A DNA stretch of 64,000 nt from Abditibacterium sp. (lineage in GTDB: Bacteria > Armatimonadota > Abditibacteriia > Abditibacteriales > Abditibacteriaceae): assembly GCA_030448265.1 (NCBI GenBank), contig JAUJNG010000009.1:117189-181188 (forward strand), written 5' to 3'. The notes beneath the pieces are model-generated. The model had not been told where the DNA came from, searched no databases, and saw nothing but the letters and a program-made list of their open reading frames with translations. Below are positions 31,629 to 40,853 of the stretch, one piece after another; position 1 is the stretch's first letter, and the number at the start of each line of letters is the position of its first letter. Made by a program: the position numbers and the translations under genes.

Positions 31629-32987
31629 ATGCGCTCCCCGCCCGCCGTCGTCGCCATGCAGTCGCTCGACGACGACGAACTGCGGCGCGGGCTGCCCGCC
31701 CTGGTCAAAAAGTTCGGCCTGAACGCGACGATGGCGGCTCTGGCGGTCGCGGCGCGTCCCAAAGCCTTCATCGCGCTGGGCAAACTGCTCCTTGAGGGCG
31801 ACGAACTGCTGCGTCTGGTGGATGGTGCTGATGAGGTGTCCGCCTCGGCCTGCGAAGTCGAAACCGCGCCGCAAACCGAAGCCTGGGCGCCCGACTCGGA
31901 CGCGGCGCGCCATTGGAAAGAGCAGTTCGAGGCCAGCGAGGAAACGCGGCGCCAGTTGTGCGAATCGCTCGAAAAAACTCTCGCGGCGAGCGACAAAAAT
32001 CGCGCCGCGCTGGGCGAACGGGGCGTCGAAGTCGAGGCGCTCAAAAAGCGCGAGAAAACCGCGCTCGCCCAGGCCGCCAAAAAGCAGGAAAACGTGGAAA
32101 CGCGACTGGGAAATGAACTGAGCGAACTTCGCAAAAATTTCGAGCGCCAGACTCGCAAACTGCGCGCGCTGGAACGCGAGAAAATCGACATGGACAACGA
32201 AAACCGCCGCTTCAAAAAGCAGTTGCGCCACATCGCGCAATTGCTGGAGGAAGAACGCAAAAAAATCGCGGTTTTGGAACGTTCCCAGCCCAAAATCGAA
32301 GTCGCGCCCGCGCCCATTGATTCGATCATGACGCCCGCCGCGTCGCAAAGCGCGCCCAATCGGCCTGTCGTGGTGCAGCCGCCCACGCCGCTCGATGAGA
32401 TTTTCGAATGGCGCGCCGAGGGCCGCGCCGTCAAAATCACGCCGCGCGCGGTGCGCCGCCTCATCGACCAGAACGACGAAGACGCGGTTTTTTCCATACA
32501 GGCGCTGGAATCGCTCAAAATCGCCGACCGCGCCACGCACGCCAAGTTTTTGAAGCGATTGGGCGAATCGGGCACTTATTATCCGCGCGTTTTGACCGAA
32601 AGCATGACGCGCGTTCTGGTCGATGCCTCCAATGTCGCGCGCCACACGCCCAACCGCTACGGCAAAGGCCAACTGCGCCATCTGCTCGAAATGCGCGACG
32701 AACTGCGTCGCCTCGGCTGCTTCCCGATTCGGTTTTACGCCGACGCCTCGCTGCGCTATTTCATCGACGAGGCGACCAAATTCCGCGACATGGTGGCGCA
32801 CGGCGAAATCATCGTCGCCGATAAGGGCACCGAAGCCGACGAAATTCTGGCGCGCGAAGCGAGAAGAACCGGCGCTTATGTCGTGACCAACGACGCCAAA
32901 TTTTTCCACAAAGTCTCGCCCGACTTCGAGCCGCCGCGCGTAAGTTTTCGCATCTACGACGGCACTGTGATTGTCGATGATTTTTGA
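31629..32987 (+). CDS. Coiled-coil protein with C-terminal NYN (PIN-like) ribonuclease domain
   Basis: 452 residues. Residues of about 95-215 form a long charged coiled coil (RKNFERQTRKLRALEREK and neighbours); a Pro-rich linker follows. From about residue 325 a NYN/Zc3h12a-type domain begins: RVLVDASNVAR (first Asp), FYADASLRYFID, GTEADEILAREARR and VVTNDAKFFH, giving the four acidic positions expected of a metal-dependent RNase. Likely a cytoplasmic RNA-processing or decay enzyme. The start could be the ATG at 31629 or the one at 31656. The stop touches the following hairpin. Confidence 0.8.
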   Translation: MRSPPAVVAMQSLDDDELRRGLPALVKKFGLNATMAALAVAARPKAFIALGKLLLEGDELLRLVDGADEVSASACEVETAPQTEAWAPDSDAARHWKEQFEASEETRRQLCESLEKTLAASDKNRAALGERGVEVEALKKREKTALAQAAKKQENVETRLGNELSELRKNFERQTRKLRALEREKIDMDNENRRFKKQLRHIAQLLEEERKKIAVLERSQPKIEVAPAPIDSIMTPAASQSAPNRPVVVQPPTPLDEIFEWRAEGRAVKITPRAVRRLIDQNDEDAVFSIQALESLKIADRATHAKFLKRLGESGTYYPRVLTESMTRVLVDASNVARHTPNRYGKGQLRHLLEMRDELRRLGCFPIRFYADASLRYFIDEATKFRDMVAHGEIIVADKGTEADEILAREARRTGAYVVTNDAKFFHKVSPDFEPPRVSFRIYDGTVIVDDF

Positions 32988-33083
32988 AGCCACAGAGGAC
33001 ACAGAGAAGACACAGAGAGGCACAGAGGGTTTTCTTTCCTTTTCTCTGTGCCTCTCTGTGTCTTCTCTGTGTCCTCTGTGGCT
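32988..33083. repeat. Intergenic long hairpin, 40-bp perfect arms (cacagag type)
   Basis: Arms 32988-33027 and 33044-33083, 16-base loop, starting at the base right after the NYN gene stop codon. Built of cacagag/gacacagag quasi-repeats. Confidence 0.93.
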
Positions 33084-33107
33084 ATTGAACCGCTAAACTT
33101 TCATCCG

Positions 33108-34318
33108 ATGCCCTTTCGTTTTCTCACCGCCGGCGAATCGCATGGCCCCGCGCTGACCGCGCTCATTGAGGGAATGCCCGCCGGAGTGCCGCTTTTAGCC
33201 GAACAAATCAACTTTCATCTCGCGCGCCGCCAGAGCGGTTACGGGCGCGGCGGACGCATGAAAATCGAGACCGACCGCGCCCAGATCTCGGCGGGCGTGC
33301 GGCACGGCTTCACGATGGGGTCGCCCATCGCGCTCACCGTCGTCAACTCCGATTTCGAATCGTGGGGCGACGTGATGAAAGCCCATCCCGTGCCAGAATA
33401 TGAAAAAACAGTGTTAAAACTCGCCCCATCGAAGTGCCGCGACCTGGGCACGTCGATTACGCCGGACTCGTCAAATACCGGCCCCAGGGCGGCGATATGC
33501 GTAACATTTTGGAACGCGCCTCGGCGCGCGAAACCACGATGCGCGTCGCGGCAGGAAGCGTGGCGCGGCGCTTGTTGGAAGAATGCGGCGTTTTCATCGG
33601 AAGTCATGTGACGGAAATCGGCGGCATCGTCGCCAATTTGTCCGAAATTCCGTCCGCGAGGGAGTTGAACGAACGCGCGGATGTGTCCGAAGTGCGCTGT
33701 CTCGATGAAGAGGCCGCGCGCGCCATGATTTGCGAAATCGACGCCGCGCGCGAAGGCCGCGACACCGTGGGCGGCGTGTTTGAGGTTGTCGCCGACGGTT
33801 TGCCGGTGGGACTTGGCTCTCACGTTCACTGGGACAGAAAACTGGATGGCCGATTGGCGGGCGCTTTGATGAGTATTCACGCCATGAAAGGCGTCGAAAT
33901 CGGTCTGGGATTTGAAGCGGCGCGGCGGCGCGGATCGGCGGTTCACGACCCGTTTTCGCATTCCAATGGCAACGGCCTGCCGGTTTCGCGCACGCGCAAC
34001 AACGCGGGCGGACTCGAAGGCGGCGTTTCCAACGGCGAGCCTCTGGTGTGCCGCGTCGCGATGAAACCGATTTCGACGCTGATGAACGCGCTGCCCAGCG
34101 TCAACACGACAACCGGCGAAGCGACGGCGGCGCACGTCGAGCGAAGCGACTACTGCGCGGTTCCCGCCGCCGGAGTGGTGGGCGAAGCGATGGTGGCGAT
34201 TGTTTTGGCCGACGCGCTTCTGGAAAAGTTCGGCGGCGACAGTTTGGAAGAAATCGCCGGCAACGTGGCGCGCCATCGCGCTTACACCCAAAATATCGCG
34301 GAAAAATGGAATCGTTGA
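33108..34318 (+). CDS. aroC: Chorismate synthase, frame broken by one missing base near 33405
   Basis: Converts EPSP to chorismate using reduced FMN, the last shared step of aromatic biosynthesis. The first part (from the ATG at 33108) has [20 protein letters not shown] and [15 protein letters not shown]; the second (from about 33410 in the next frame) has [33 protein letters not shown] and HDPFSH. Joining them gives about 403 residues, collinear with the family. The switch falls at or beside a six-A run (33403-33408); one more A restores the frame. No other damage is seen, so an assembly error is likelier than a dead gene. Confidence 0.9.
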
Positions 34319-34321
34319 ATT

Positions 34322-34412
34322 TTCAACACAAAGAAAACACAAAGGGGCACAAAAGTTTTACTTGAATTTCTTTGTGCTTCTTTGTGTTTTCTTCGTGTTC
34401 TTTGTGTTTTAT
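34322..34412. repeat. Intergenic imperfect hairpin (cacaaag type)
   Basis: Left arm about 34322-34353, right arm about 34370-34412, with quasi-repeated cacaaag units and an extra unit in the right arm. It is related in composition to 21951-22042. It lies between aroC and the bifunctional nuclease gene. Confidence 0.75.
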
Positions 34413-34423
34413 AAAGGCTTTTT

Positions 34424-34914
34424 ATGCTTCGAATGACAATTGAAGGCGTGGGATTCGACCATTTGCGGCAAACGGTGGTCGTTCTCAAGGATTACGACGG
34501 CGCGCGGCTGCTGCCGATCTGGATCGGCCCCGCCGAAGCGAAGGCTATCGCCATCGAACTCGAAGGCGCGCGTCCGGCGCGCCCGATGTCGCACGACGTT
34601 CTTTGAGCATCATCGCGGCGGCGCGTGGGCGCGTGACGCGCGTTGTGATCAACGATTTGCAGGACGCGACGTTTTACGCCACCATCGACATCGACACGCC
34701 CAAAGGCACGCGCCACATCGACGCGCGGCCCTCGGATGCCATCGCCGTCGCGGTGCGCGCCAAGTGTCCGGTTTTTCTGGACGGTGGCGCGATTGATGCG
34801 CTCATTGATGCCGACGAAATCAACGGCCTGCCCGATTTGCCCGACGCCGAAGAAGCCCCTGCGGGCGACGACGAGGAAACCGAACGTTTCCGGCGGCTTC
34901 TGGGCGATGATTAA
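34424..34914 (+). CDS. Bifunctional nuclease family protein (DUF151), frame broken near 34602
   Basis: The first part, MLRMTIEGVGFDHLRQTVVV to LPIWIGPAEAKAIAIELEG and RPMSHDVL, ends at 34606. The second resumes in the next frame with LSIIAAARGRVTRVVINDL, ATFYATIDI and IDARPSDAIAVAVRAKCPVF. Together they are a complete DUF151/BFN domain with an acidic C-terminal tail, about 163 residues. One added T in the TTT at 34602-34604 joins them. The role of this family in bacteria is poorly defined; nuclease activity was reported for plant and some bacterial members. Confidence 0.85.
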
Positions 34915-34926
34915 AAATTAATAATT

Positions 34927-35424
34927 ATGAAAAATGCGACTCAACCAACGTCTGATGCCGTTTATTTACGCGCTAAACCCTCAGTTCTTGGTGTGTATTT
35001 TCTCTTTGTGGGGCTGGCTTATTTCGTAGCCTTGCTTTTCTTCTCCATATTGTTCGAGATGCGATCGTCCTTCTGGATATTTGCCGGAATTGCATTGATG
35101 ATTAGCTCCATTTTCCCCTTCATCTTGTGCTATGGATTGAAACCCCACGTAGTGGCCGACCACGAAGGCGTTCGCATAAACACTGATTTGAGAAGGCGAA
35201 AAATAACTTGGCCACAAATCAAGGAAGTTGAATGGCGAGCCTTTGAGCGTCGTGTTCCAGGGGCACTTGGCGCTACTTATGTCGTTGGCATGAACCCCGT
35301 TTTTAAGGGCTACAAAGATAATGATCTAGCAGTTATCAATTTTGCGTTATGGGGACGGGACGAAACTGAACAAGGAACATTCATCGAATTCGTGGGCCAA
35401 CGAATCGAAGTTAACAAAAAATAG
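34927..35424 (+). CDS. Membrane protein with two helices and a PH-like C-terminal domain
   Basis: 165 residues. Two adjacent hydrophobic helices (VYFLFVGLAYFVALLFF and FWIFAGIALMISSIFPFIL) are followed by a soluble domain with VVADHEGVRINTDLRRRKITW and WPQIKEVEW, the pattern of bacterial PH-like domains anchored in the membrane. Base composition is visibly A/T-richer than the neighbours, suggesting recent acquisition. No function assigned. Confidence 0.65.
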   Translation: MKNATQPTSDAVYLRAKPSVLGVYFLFVGLAYFVALLFFSILFEMRSSFWIFAGIALMISSIFPFILCYGLKPHVVADHEGVRINTDLRRRKITWPQIKEVEWRAFERRVPGALGATYVVGMNPVFKGYKDNDLAVINFALWGRDETEQGTFIEFVGQRIEVNKK

Positions 35425-35500
35425 TGTCACGACACTTTTGTGCATTTCAATGTCTTGCTAACCTTTCCCCGTCCCAAAAATCTCAGGAGTTTTCCAAATT

Positions 35501-36670
35501 ATGAGCAAAAAAGAAGTCGGCATCGGCCTCATCGGCTACGCCTTTATGGGCAAAACCCACTCGAACGCTTACCGCCAGGTCACCAAATTCTTCGAACCCA
35601 GCGTCACGCCGCGACTGCGCGCGATTTGCGGGCGCAACGAAGCCAATGTGTCGCGCGCCGCCGATCATCTCGGCTGGGAAGGCTACGAAACCGACTGGCG
35701 CAGGTTGATTGACCGCCCCGACATTGACATCGTGGACATCTCCACGCCTGGCAACCAGCACCGCGAAATGGCGATTTACGCCGCGCAAGCCGGAAAAACC
35801 GTATTTTGCGAAAAACCGCTCGGCAACAGCTTCGACGAGGCCAAGCAGATGCTCGACGCCGCCGAGCAGAATAAAGTCGTCAACATGGTGTGTTTCAACT
35901 ACCGCCGCACGCCCGCGATTGCCCTGGCGAAACGGATGATCGAAAACGGCGACCTGGGCCGCATCTATCATTTTCGCGCGCGCTATCTTCAGGACTGGAT
36001 CGCCGACCCCAATTTCCCGCTCGTGTGGCGTTTGCAAAAAGAAATCGCCGGAAGCGGCACTTTAGGCGACATCGGCGCGCATATTCTGGATTTATCGACG
36101 TTTCTGGTTGGCAAAGTCACCAGTTTGAGCGGCATGACCGAAACCTTCGTCAAAGAGCGCCCCTTGCAGGCCGAAACGACCGGAACCGAAGGACTGACCG
36201 CTAAAGCCTCGACCGAAATGGGCCAGGTCACCGTGGACGACGCCGCCGCGTTCATGGCGCGCTTCGATAACGGCGCGATGGGCGTTTTCGAGGCGACCAG
36301 ATTCGCGCCAGGACGCCGCAACTTCAACTCGTTTGAGATTAACGGCGAAAAAGGTTCGCTCGCTTTCAATTTCGAAAGGATGAACGAGTTGGAGTATTTC
36401 AACGCGCAGGATCCAACCGACCGCCAGGGTTTTCGCACCATCAACGTCAACGAAAACGACCAGCCGTATTCCGGCACTTACTGGCCCGCCGGACACATCA
36501 TCGGCTACGGCGAAACCTTCATCAACACGGTGGCGGATCTGCTCGAAGGCCACGCCAAAGGCGAATCGCCGCACCCCACGTTTCGTGATGGGGCATATAA
36601 CAACCTGGTGTTGGAAACGGTTGTGAAATCGGCGGAAAGCAAGAAGTGGGAAGACGTGCCGAGTTTCTAA
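35501..36670 (+). CDS. Gfo/Idh/MocA family oxidoreductase
   Basis: NAD(P)-dependent sugar or inositol dehydrogenase-like enzyme, 389 residues. The N-terminal Rossmann motif is IGLIGYAFMGKTHSNAY; the conserved EKPLGNSF (Lys of the E-K-P motif) and GDIGAHILDL (His region) are present. The rest is the alpha/beta substrate domain. Substrate unknown. A GGAG-type site is present upstream of the ATG. Confidence 0.93.
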   Translation: MSKKEVGIGLIGYAFMGKTHSNAYRQVTKFFEPSVTPRLRAICGRNEANVSRAADHLGWEGYETDWRRLIDRPDIDIVDISTPGNQHREMAIYAAQAGKTVFCEKPLGNSFDEAKQMLDAAEQNKVVNMVCFNYRRTPAIALAKRMIENGDLGRIYHFRARYLQDWIADPNFPLVWRLQKEIAGSGTLGDIGAHILDLSTFLVGKVTSLSGMTETFVKERPLQAETTGTEGLTAKASTEMGQVTVDDAAAFMARFDNGAMGVFEATRFAPGRRNFNSFEINGEKGSLAFNFERMNELEYFNAQDPTDRQGFRTINVNENDQPYSGTYWPAGHIIGYGETFINTVADLLEGHAKGESPHPTFRDGAYNNLVLETVVKSAESKKWEDVPSF

Positions 36671-36682
36671 AAGGGCTATGGT

Positions 36683-37057
36683 ATGAAGCGGAGCGCATTT
36701 TGGAAAATTGGAGCGGCGGCCCTTCTTTTTGGGGTGCTTCTTTTCGCAATTCGCAAGGCTTCGGCGCCGATTCGCATCGAACAGCAGTTTGAAGCTCAAG
36801 TTGCCGCCCAACTTCGGGGCACCAAAACTTCGGACGGCACCTTTCGGGCCGTCCGAGTTGGCCATCTCAAATACAATCCTAACCGTGGCGTTTACGATGT
36901 CCGCTACGAGATCAGCCGCTACAGTTCCAAGCACGGGCGGAAGGCGCGGATATTTGTGGACAGGCTGTCCCGCCGCGGCCAAAGTTGGGAACACGACGGC
37001 CTTGGTTGCACTCAAGAACCGCCGCACCACTGTGCCAAGATTTCCATCCGCGAATAA
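36683..37057 (+). CDS. Small secreted or membrane-anchored hypothetical protein
   Basis: 124 residues with an N-terminal basic and hydrophobic segment (WKIGAAALLFGVLLFAI) that would act as a signal or anchor, then a basic soluble part with two Cys near the C terminus (GLGCTQEPPHHCAK). It lies 12 bp after the oxidoreductase gene and before a strong terminator, so probably shares its transcript. No known family. Confidence 0.55.
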   Translation: MKRSAFWKIGAAALLFGVLLFAIRKASAPIRIEQQFEAQVAAQLRGTKTSDGTFRAVRVGHLKYNPNRGVYDVRYEISRYSSKHGRKARIFVDRLSRRGQSWEHDGLGCTQEPPHHCAKISIRE

Positions 37058-37059
37058 CG

Positions 37060-37091
37060 AAACGCCCCGCGAGAAATTCGCGGGGCGTTTT
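37060..37091 (+). terminator. Rho-independent terminator
   Basis: GC-rich stem aacgccccgcga with its complement, 5-base loop, followed by a short T run. It ends the oxidoreductase and small-gene unit, and can also serve the convergent Uma2 gene. Confidence 0.85.
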
Positions 37092-37158
37092 GATGTTCTG
37101 TGGCACAAAAGCAAGCTCATTCGCCGCCGCGAATGCGCGGCTAAAAGTCGCGCCGTTT

Positions 37159-37806
37159 TCATTCGTCGCCGGTTTCAAACAGAATCGTTTGTTCCGGCAC
37201 CTCGACGCGGCGATAAATCTCGCCAACGGGGATTTCCAATCCCAACGCACTGAATTTGATGATTTGATCGCGGCGATAATAGGAAAAATTGTCCCACTTT
37301 CCTGGCTCGTCAGTGCGGCGAAAATGTTCGATGTAAACCCGATTCTGCGAAACGATCAAGTAATCGAGCAAAGTGAGGATTTGTTTGTAGGCTTCGAGTT
37401 TGCCGCCTCGGTCGAGATTCCCCGTCGAGGCCGACATCACTTCGACTACCACGAGCGGCGTCAGCAAGGTGCGCTCAGCTTTGTCTTCAAATCGCGCGTC
37501 GTCGCACCACACCGCGACATCGGGATAATAGAACTTTTTGGAGCCTTCCACTTTGACCCGCAAATCGCTGTTGCCCGCCTCACAGGACGAATCATCCAAA
37601 CGATTATTGAGCGCCCGCGAGACCTGTGAAGCCAGACTGACGTGTTTTCTTGTCGCGCCCGCCATTGCCTGGGGGTCAGCGAGGGTTCCGCCGCCGCGCG
37701 GAATGATGATGCCGTCGAAAAATTCGAGCGGCACCTCGGAGGCTTCGTCCAAAGCCAGATACTCTTCCTCGCTGTAAAGCCGATTCTCCAAGCCAAATTC
37801 GCGCAT
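37159..37806 (-). CDS. Uma2 family (DUF820) restriction-endonuclease-fold protein
   Basis: 215 residues from the ATG at 37806 (MREFGLENRLYSEEEYLALDEAS). The PD-(D/E)XK core is visible: FFDGIIIP, then DLRVKVEG, FYYPDVAVWCDD (Asp) and PLVVVEVMSAST (the ExK-type strand, here E-V-M), with LEAYKQILTLLDYLIVSQ typical of Uma2. These proteins are abundant in cyanobacteria, Chloroflexi and related soil or mat bacteria; biological role unknown. Divergent from the aminotransferase gene. Confidence 0.88.
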   Translation of the reverse strand: MREFGLENRLYSEEEYLALDEASEVPLEFFDGIIIPRGGGTLADPQAMAGATRKHVSLASQVSRALNNRLDDSSCEAGNSDLRVKVEGSKKFYYPDVAVWCDDARFEDKAERTLLTPLVVVEVMSASTGNLDRGGKLEAYKQILTLLDYLIVSQNRVYIEHFRRTDEPGKWDNFSYYRRDQIIKFSALGLEIPVGEIYRRVEVPEQTILFETGDE

Positions 37807-37869
37807 ATCAATCACCTTCTCCCAGTTTAAAAGCCCGCGCCACGCGCCGTCGTTTACACTTTGCGCCCT

Positions 37870-38766
37870 ATGAATCCCAAAATTCAGATTTATCTCGACG
37901 GCAGCCTCGTTCCCGCTTCGCAGGCCAAAGTTTCGGTCTACGATCACGGTTTCCTCTACGGCGACGGCGTGTTCGAGGGCCTTCGCATCTATAATCGCCG
38001 CGTTTTTCGCCTTGACGCCCATCTGGAACGGCTTTACCGCAGCGCCAAAGCGATCTGGCTCGACCCGCCGCTTTCACAAAGCGAAATGAAAAGCGCCATC
38101 GAAAGCACGGTCGCGGCGAACCAACTCGAAAACGGCTACATCCGCGCCATTTTTTCGCGCGGATTCGGCGATCTGGGCCTCGACCCGCGCAAATGTCCCA
38201 AGCCTACGACGGTGATTATCGCCGACGCTATCAAGCTTTATCCTGCCGAGGTTTATGAAGAGGGCATGGAATGCATCACAGTCGCCACGCGGCGCTCGCG
38301 CCCCGATGTCCTCAATCCAGCGATTAAAAGTCTCAACTACCTCAACAACATCCTGGCGAAAATCGAGTGCATTCGCGCCGGTGTGCCCGAATGCATCATG
38401 CTCAACGATGCCGGACTTGTCGCCGAGTGTTCGGGCGACAACATTTTCATCGTCCACGAGGATTTGCGCGGGCGAAGGGAACTGCGAACCCCGCCGGTGA
38501 GTGCGGGCATTCTGGAAGGCATCACGCGCGACGCGGTAATGGAACTCGCCGAGAATCTGGGCATTCCCTGCGTCGAGAAAAATATGTCGCTGTTCGATCT
38601 TTACGCCGCCAAGGAAGCGTTTTTGACCGGAACGGCGGCGGAAGTCGTGCCCGTCACGCGGCTCGATATGCGCGAAATCGGCGACGGGAAACCAGGCGAA
38701 ATCACCCAGAAACTGATGGCGGCGTATTCCGAACTGCGAAACAGCGAAGGAAATCCGGCGTTTTAA
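37870..38766 (+). CDS. ilvE: Class IV aminotransferase (branched-chain amino acid aminotransferase type)
   Basis: PLP enzyme of fold type IV. Motifs: SVYDHGFLYGDGVFEGLR, the Lys of the Schiff base in IKSLNYLNNILAK, NDAGLVAECSGDNIF, and FLTGTAAEVVPV. About 298 residues fits IlvE or D-alanine aminotransferase; the GDGVFEGLR and TGTAAEVVPV patterns favour IlvE. The ATG at 37870 is preferred over the TTG at 37861. Confidence 0.88.
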   Translation: MNPKIQIYLDGSLVPASQAKVSVYDHGFLYGDGVFEGLRIYNRRVFRLDAHLERLYRSAKAIWLDPPLSQSEMKSAIESTVAANQLENGYIRAIFSRGFGDLGLDPRKCPKPTTVIIADAIKLYPAEVYEEGMECITVATRRSRPDVLNPAIKSLNYLNNILAKIECIRAGVPECIMLNDAGLVAECSGDNIFIVHEDLRGRRELRTPPVSAGILEGITRDAVMELAENLGIPCVEKNMSLFDLYAAKEAFLTGTAAEVVPVTRLDMREIGDGKPGEITQKLMAAYSELRNSEGNPAF

Positions 38767-38767
38767 A

Positions 38768-38845
38768 GGGAGACGGGAGACGGAATACAGGAGACGGAAG
38801 CTACAAACTCCAACTTCCGCATTCCGTATTCCGCCTCCCGTATTC
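38768..38845. repeat. Intergenic imperfect hairpin (ggagacgg type)
   Basis: Left arm about 38768-38800, right arm about 38814-38845, complementary with a few mismatches and made of ggagacgg/ggaatac units. Lies 2 bp after the ilvE stop and before mcsA. Same unit family as 39563-39640. Confidence 0.8.
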
Positions 38846-38858
38846 TAAACTGCCCCTC

Positions 38859-39563
38859 GTGCCTCATCCGATTTGTGAAATTTGCGGCGAGCGTCCCGCC
38901 ATCGTTTTTCTGACTCAAATGGTGGACGACACTACCACGCGACACCATTTCTGCGAGCGCTGCGCCCGCGACAAAGCCAGGGGCGAAGGCTGGCCCTCGC
39001 TGCTGAACCCGCAGTGGGACGACGACGATTTGCCTGATGAAGTGCGCGCCGCGCTCGAAGCCGTGCCGCTCGAAGACATCATCAGGGAACTCTTCGGCGC
39101 CGAAACCGCCGCGCCAAACCCCGACGCCTTTGGCGACGCCTTCGACGCGCCCGACGATTTCGAGGCGTTCGATTCGCCTTTTCCGCTACCCGCCGCTCTG
39201 GATTTGAACGAGTTTCTGCTGCCATCTCACCGCGCCGAAGCGGCGCTGCGCTGTCCGCGCTGCGGCACGACGTGGGATACGCTCCAGCGCGAAGGCCGCG
39301 CCGGCTGCGCCGCGTGCTACGGCGCGTTTCGCGACCAAATGGGCGACATCATGAACACCGTCCAGCGCGGCGAAATTCATCTCGGCAAAAGTCCGCGCGC
39401 CGCGCAAAAACGGGCGCGACGCCTCGAACAACTGCGAAAACGGCGCGACAGTCAACTCGAAATGCTCCGCAACCGCCTCCAGGAAGCCGTCGCACAGGAA
39501 AAATACGAGGACGCCGCCCAACTGCGCGACAAAATTAAAATCGTGAGCGGGACTGTCATTTAG
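38859..39563 (+). CDS. mcsA: McsA-like protein: two Cys4 zinc fingers and a UVR domain
   Basis: The GTG at 38859 starts a 234-residue protein with a CEIC...CERC pair at the N terminus, an acidic middle, a second CPRC...CAAC pair, and a C-terminal UVR motif (EAVAQEKYEDAAQLRDKIK). McsA activates the arginine kinase McsB, which follows 81 bp downstream. The linker between the fingers is longer and more acidic than in Bacillus. Confidence 0.9.
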   Translation: MPHPICEICGERPAIVFLTQMVDDTTTRHHFCERCARDKARGEGWPSLLNPQWDDDDLPDEVRAALEAVPLEDIIRELFGAETAAPNPDAFGDAFDAPDDFEAFDSPFPLPAALDLNEFLLPSHRAEAALRCPRCGTTWDTLQREGRAGCAACYGAFRDQMGDIMNTVQRGEIHLGKSPRAAQKRARRLEQLRKRRDSQLEMLRNRLQEAVAQEKYEDAAQLRDKIKIVSGTVI

Positions 39564-39640
39564 GGAGACGGAATACGGAATACGGGAGAGCTAAGCGCGT
39601 TTCTCTTATTCCGTCTCCCGTATTCCGTCTCCCGTATTCC
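39563..39640. repeat. Intergenic imperfect hairpin between mcsA and mcsB
   Basis: Left arm (gggagacggaatacgg units, from about 39563) and right arm (to about 39640) are complementary with small shifts of register. Same unit family as 38768-38845, so mcsA is bracketed by two related hairpins. Confidence 0.8.
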
Positions 39641-39644
39641 CCCC

Positions 39645-40757
39645 ATGCTTCTCACTCATTTCGATAAAACCGCGCGCTGGATGCGGCGCGGCGGGCGCGA
39701 GGGCGATGTGGTTTTGTCGTCGCGGGTGCGGCTGGCGCGCAATTTTCGGCGCTGGCATTTTCCGCATCTCGCCCCGACCCAGGATTTGCTCTCGATTCGC
39801 AGCCGCACGCTCGCGGCACTCGAAACTCTGGCGGGGGCGGCGCCCGATGCGCTTTTGGTGGTGCCCTTCGAGAAATTCACGCCCTGGGAGCGCCAGAGCC
39901 TGCTCGACCGCCATTTCACCTCGCGCGGGCACATCAAAGAGGAACTGGGACGCGCCATCGCCGCGACGGGCGACGGCGCGCTGTGCGTTCTGATCAACGA
40001 AGAAGACCATCTGCGCCTGCAAAGTCTGCTGCCAGGCTTGCAGTTCGACGCCGCTTATGCCGTCGTGGACAAAATGGACGATGCCCTCGAAGCCCACTTC
40101 GACACGCGCGGCGGTTTCGCCTTCGAAGCGCAGTTTGGCTATCTCACCGCCTGCCCGACCAACGCCGGAACCGGTCTGCGCGCCTCGGCGATGCTGCATT
40201 TGCCGGCGCTCGAAATCGTCGGGAGGTTGGAAAAAGCGCGCCAATGGGCGGCGAGTCGCGGTCTGGATTTGCGCGGCACCTTTGGCGAAGATTCCAGGGT
40301 GTGGGGCCATTTGCACCAACTTTCCAATCGCGCCACGCTGGGCCTCGACGAAACCGAAATTCTGCTCGAAATGGAAGCCGCGACGCGCGAAATCTGCGAA
40401 CTCGAACGCGCCGCGCGCGCCCAACTGCCTCACAAACACGCCCTCGAAACCCGCGACCACATCGGGCGCGCCTTTGGCCTCTTGCGCCACGCGCGCATCA
40501 TCTCCTGCCGCGAAGCGACCGACGCGCTCTCGTTTGTGCGTCTGGGCCACGAAATCGGCTGGATGAAGGGCCTGTCGCGCCAGCGTTTCAATGAACTGCT
40601 GGTGTGGATTCGCCCCGCTTATTTGCAGGTTTTACACGGCAGAAGGCTCGCGGGCGCCGAGCGCGACACCCTGCGCGCCAATCTTTTGCGGCTTCACATC
40701 GCGCGCGTCAAACTCGAAGCGGCTTTTGAAGACGAGGCAATAGGGAACAGGCAATAG
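39645..40757 (+). CDS. mcsB: Protein arginine kinase McsB
   Basis: ATP:guanido phosphotransferase that phosphorylates Arg residues and marks proteins for ClpCP. 370 residues with VLSSRVRLARNFRRW, LINEEDHLRLQ, TACPTNAGTGLRASAML and, near the C terminus, RDTLRA, which matches the RDxxRA phosphoarginine-sensing motif. No ctsR or clpC gene is in the window. The last residues (AIGNRQ) are encoded by the left arm of the next hairpin, so the stop codon lies within repeat DNA. Confidence 0.93.
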   Translation: MLLTHFDKTARWMRRGGREGDVVLSSRVRLARNFRRWHFPHLAPTQDLLSIRSRTLAALETLAGAAPDALLVVPFEKFTPWERQSLLDRHFTSRGHIKEELGRAIAATGDGALCVLINEEDHLRLQSLLPGLQFDAAYAVVDKMDDALEAHFDTRGGFAFEAQFGYLTACPTNAGTGLRASAMLHLPALEIVGRLEKARQWAASRGLDLRGTFGEDSRVWGHLHQLSNRATLGLDETEILLEMEAATREICELERAARAQLPHKHALETRDHIGRAFGLLRHARIISCREATDALSFVRLGHEIGWMKGLSRQRFNELLVWIRPAYLQVLHGRRLAGAERDTLRANLLRLHIARVKLEAAFEDEAIGNRQ

Positions 40758-40831
40758 GCAATAGTGAAGTGGGGCGCCCTTCGCTCGTTTTCACTATTGC
40801 CTATTGCCTATTGCCTGTTCCCTATTGCCTC
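40734..40831. repeat. Long hairpin overlapping the mcsB 3' end (caatagg type)
   Basis: Left arm 40734-40768 and right arm 40790-40831 are complementary; the right arm carries one extra ctattgc unit. The left arm includes the mcsB stop codon. Confidence 0.9.
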
Positions 40832-40853
40832 AATTGCCTAAAAAAGGAAAATC

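Noticed and set aside
31209..33023. 604-residue minus-strand frame opposite the NYN gene
   Set aside because: Phe/Ala/Arg-rich shadow of a coiled-coil gene; the plus-strand NYN motifs and ribosome-binding site show which strand is coding.
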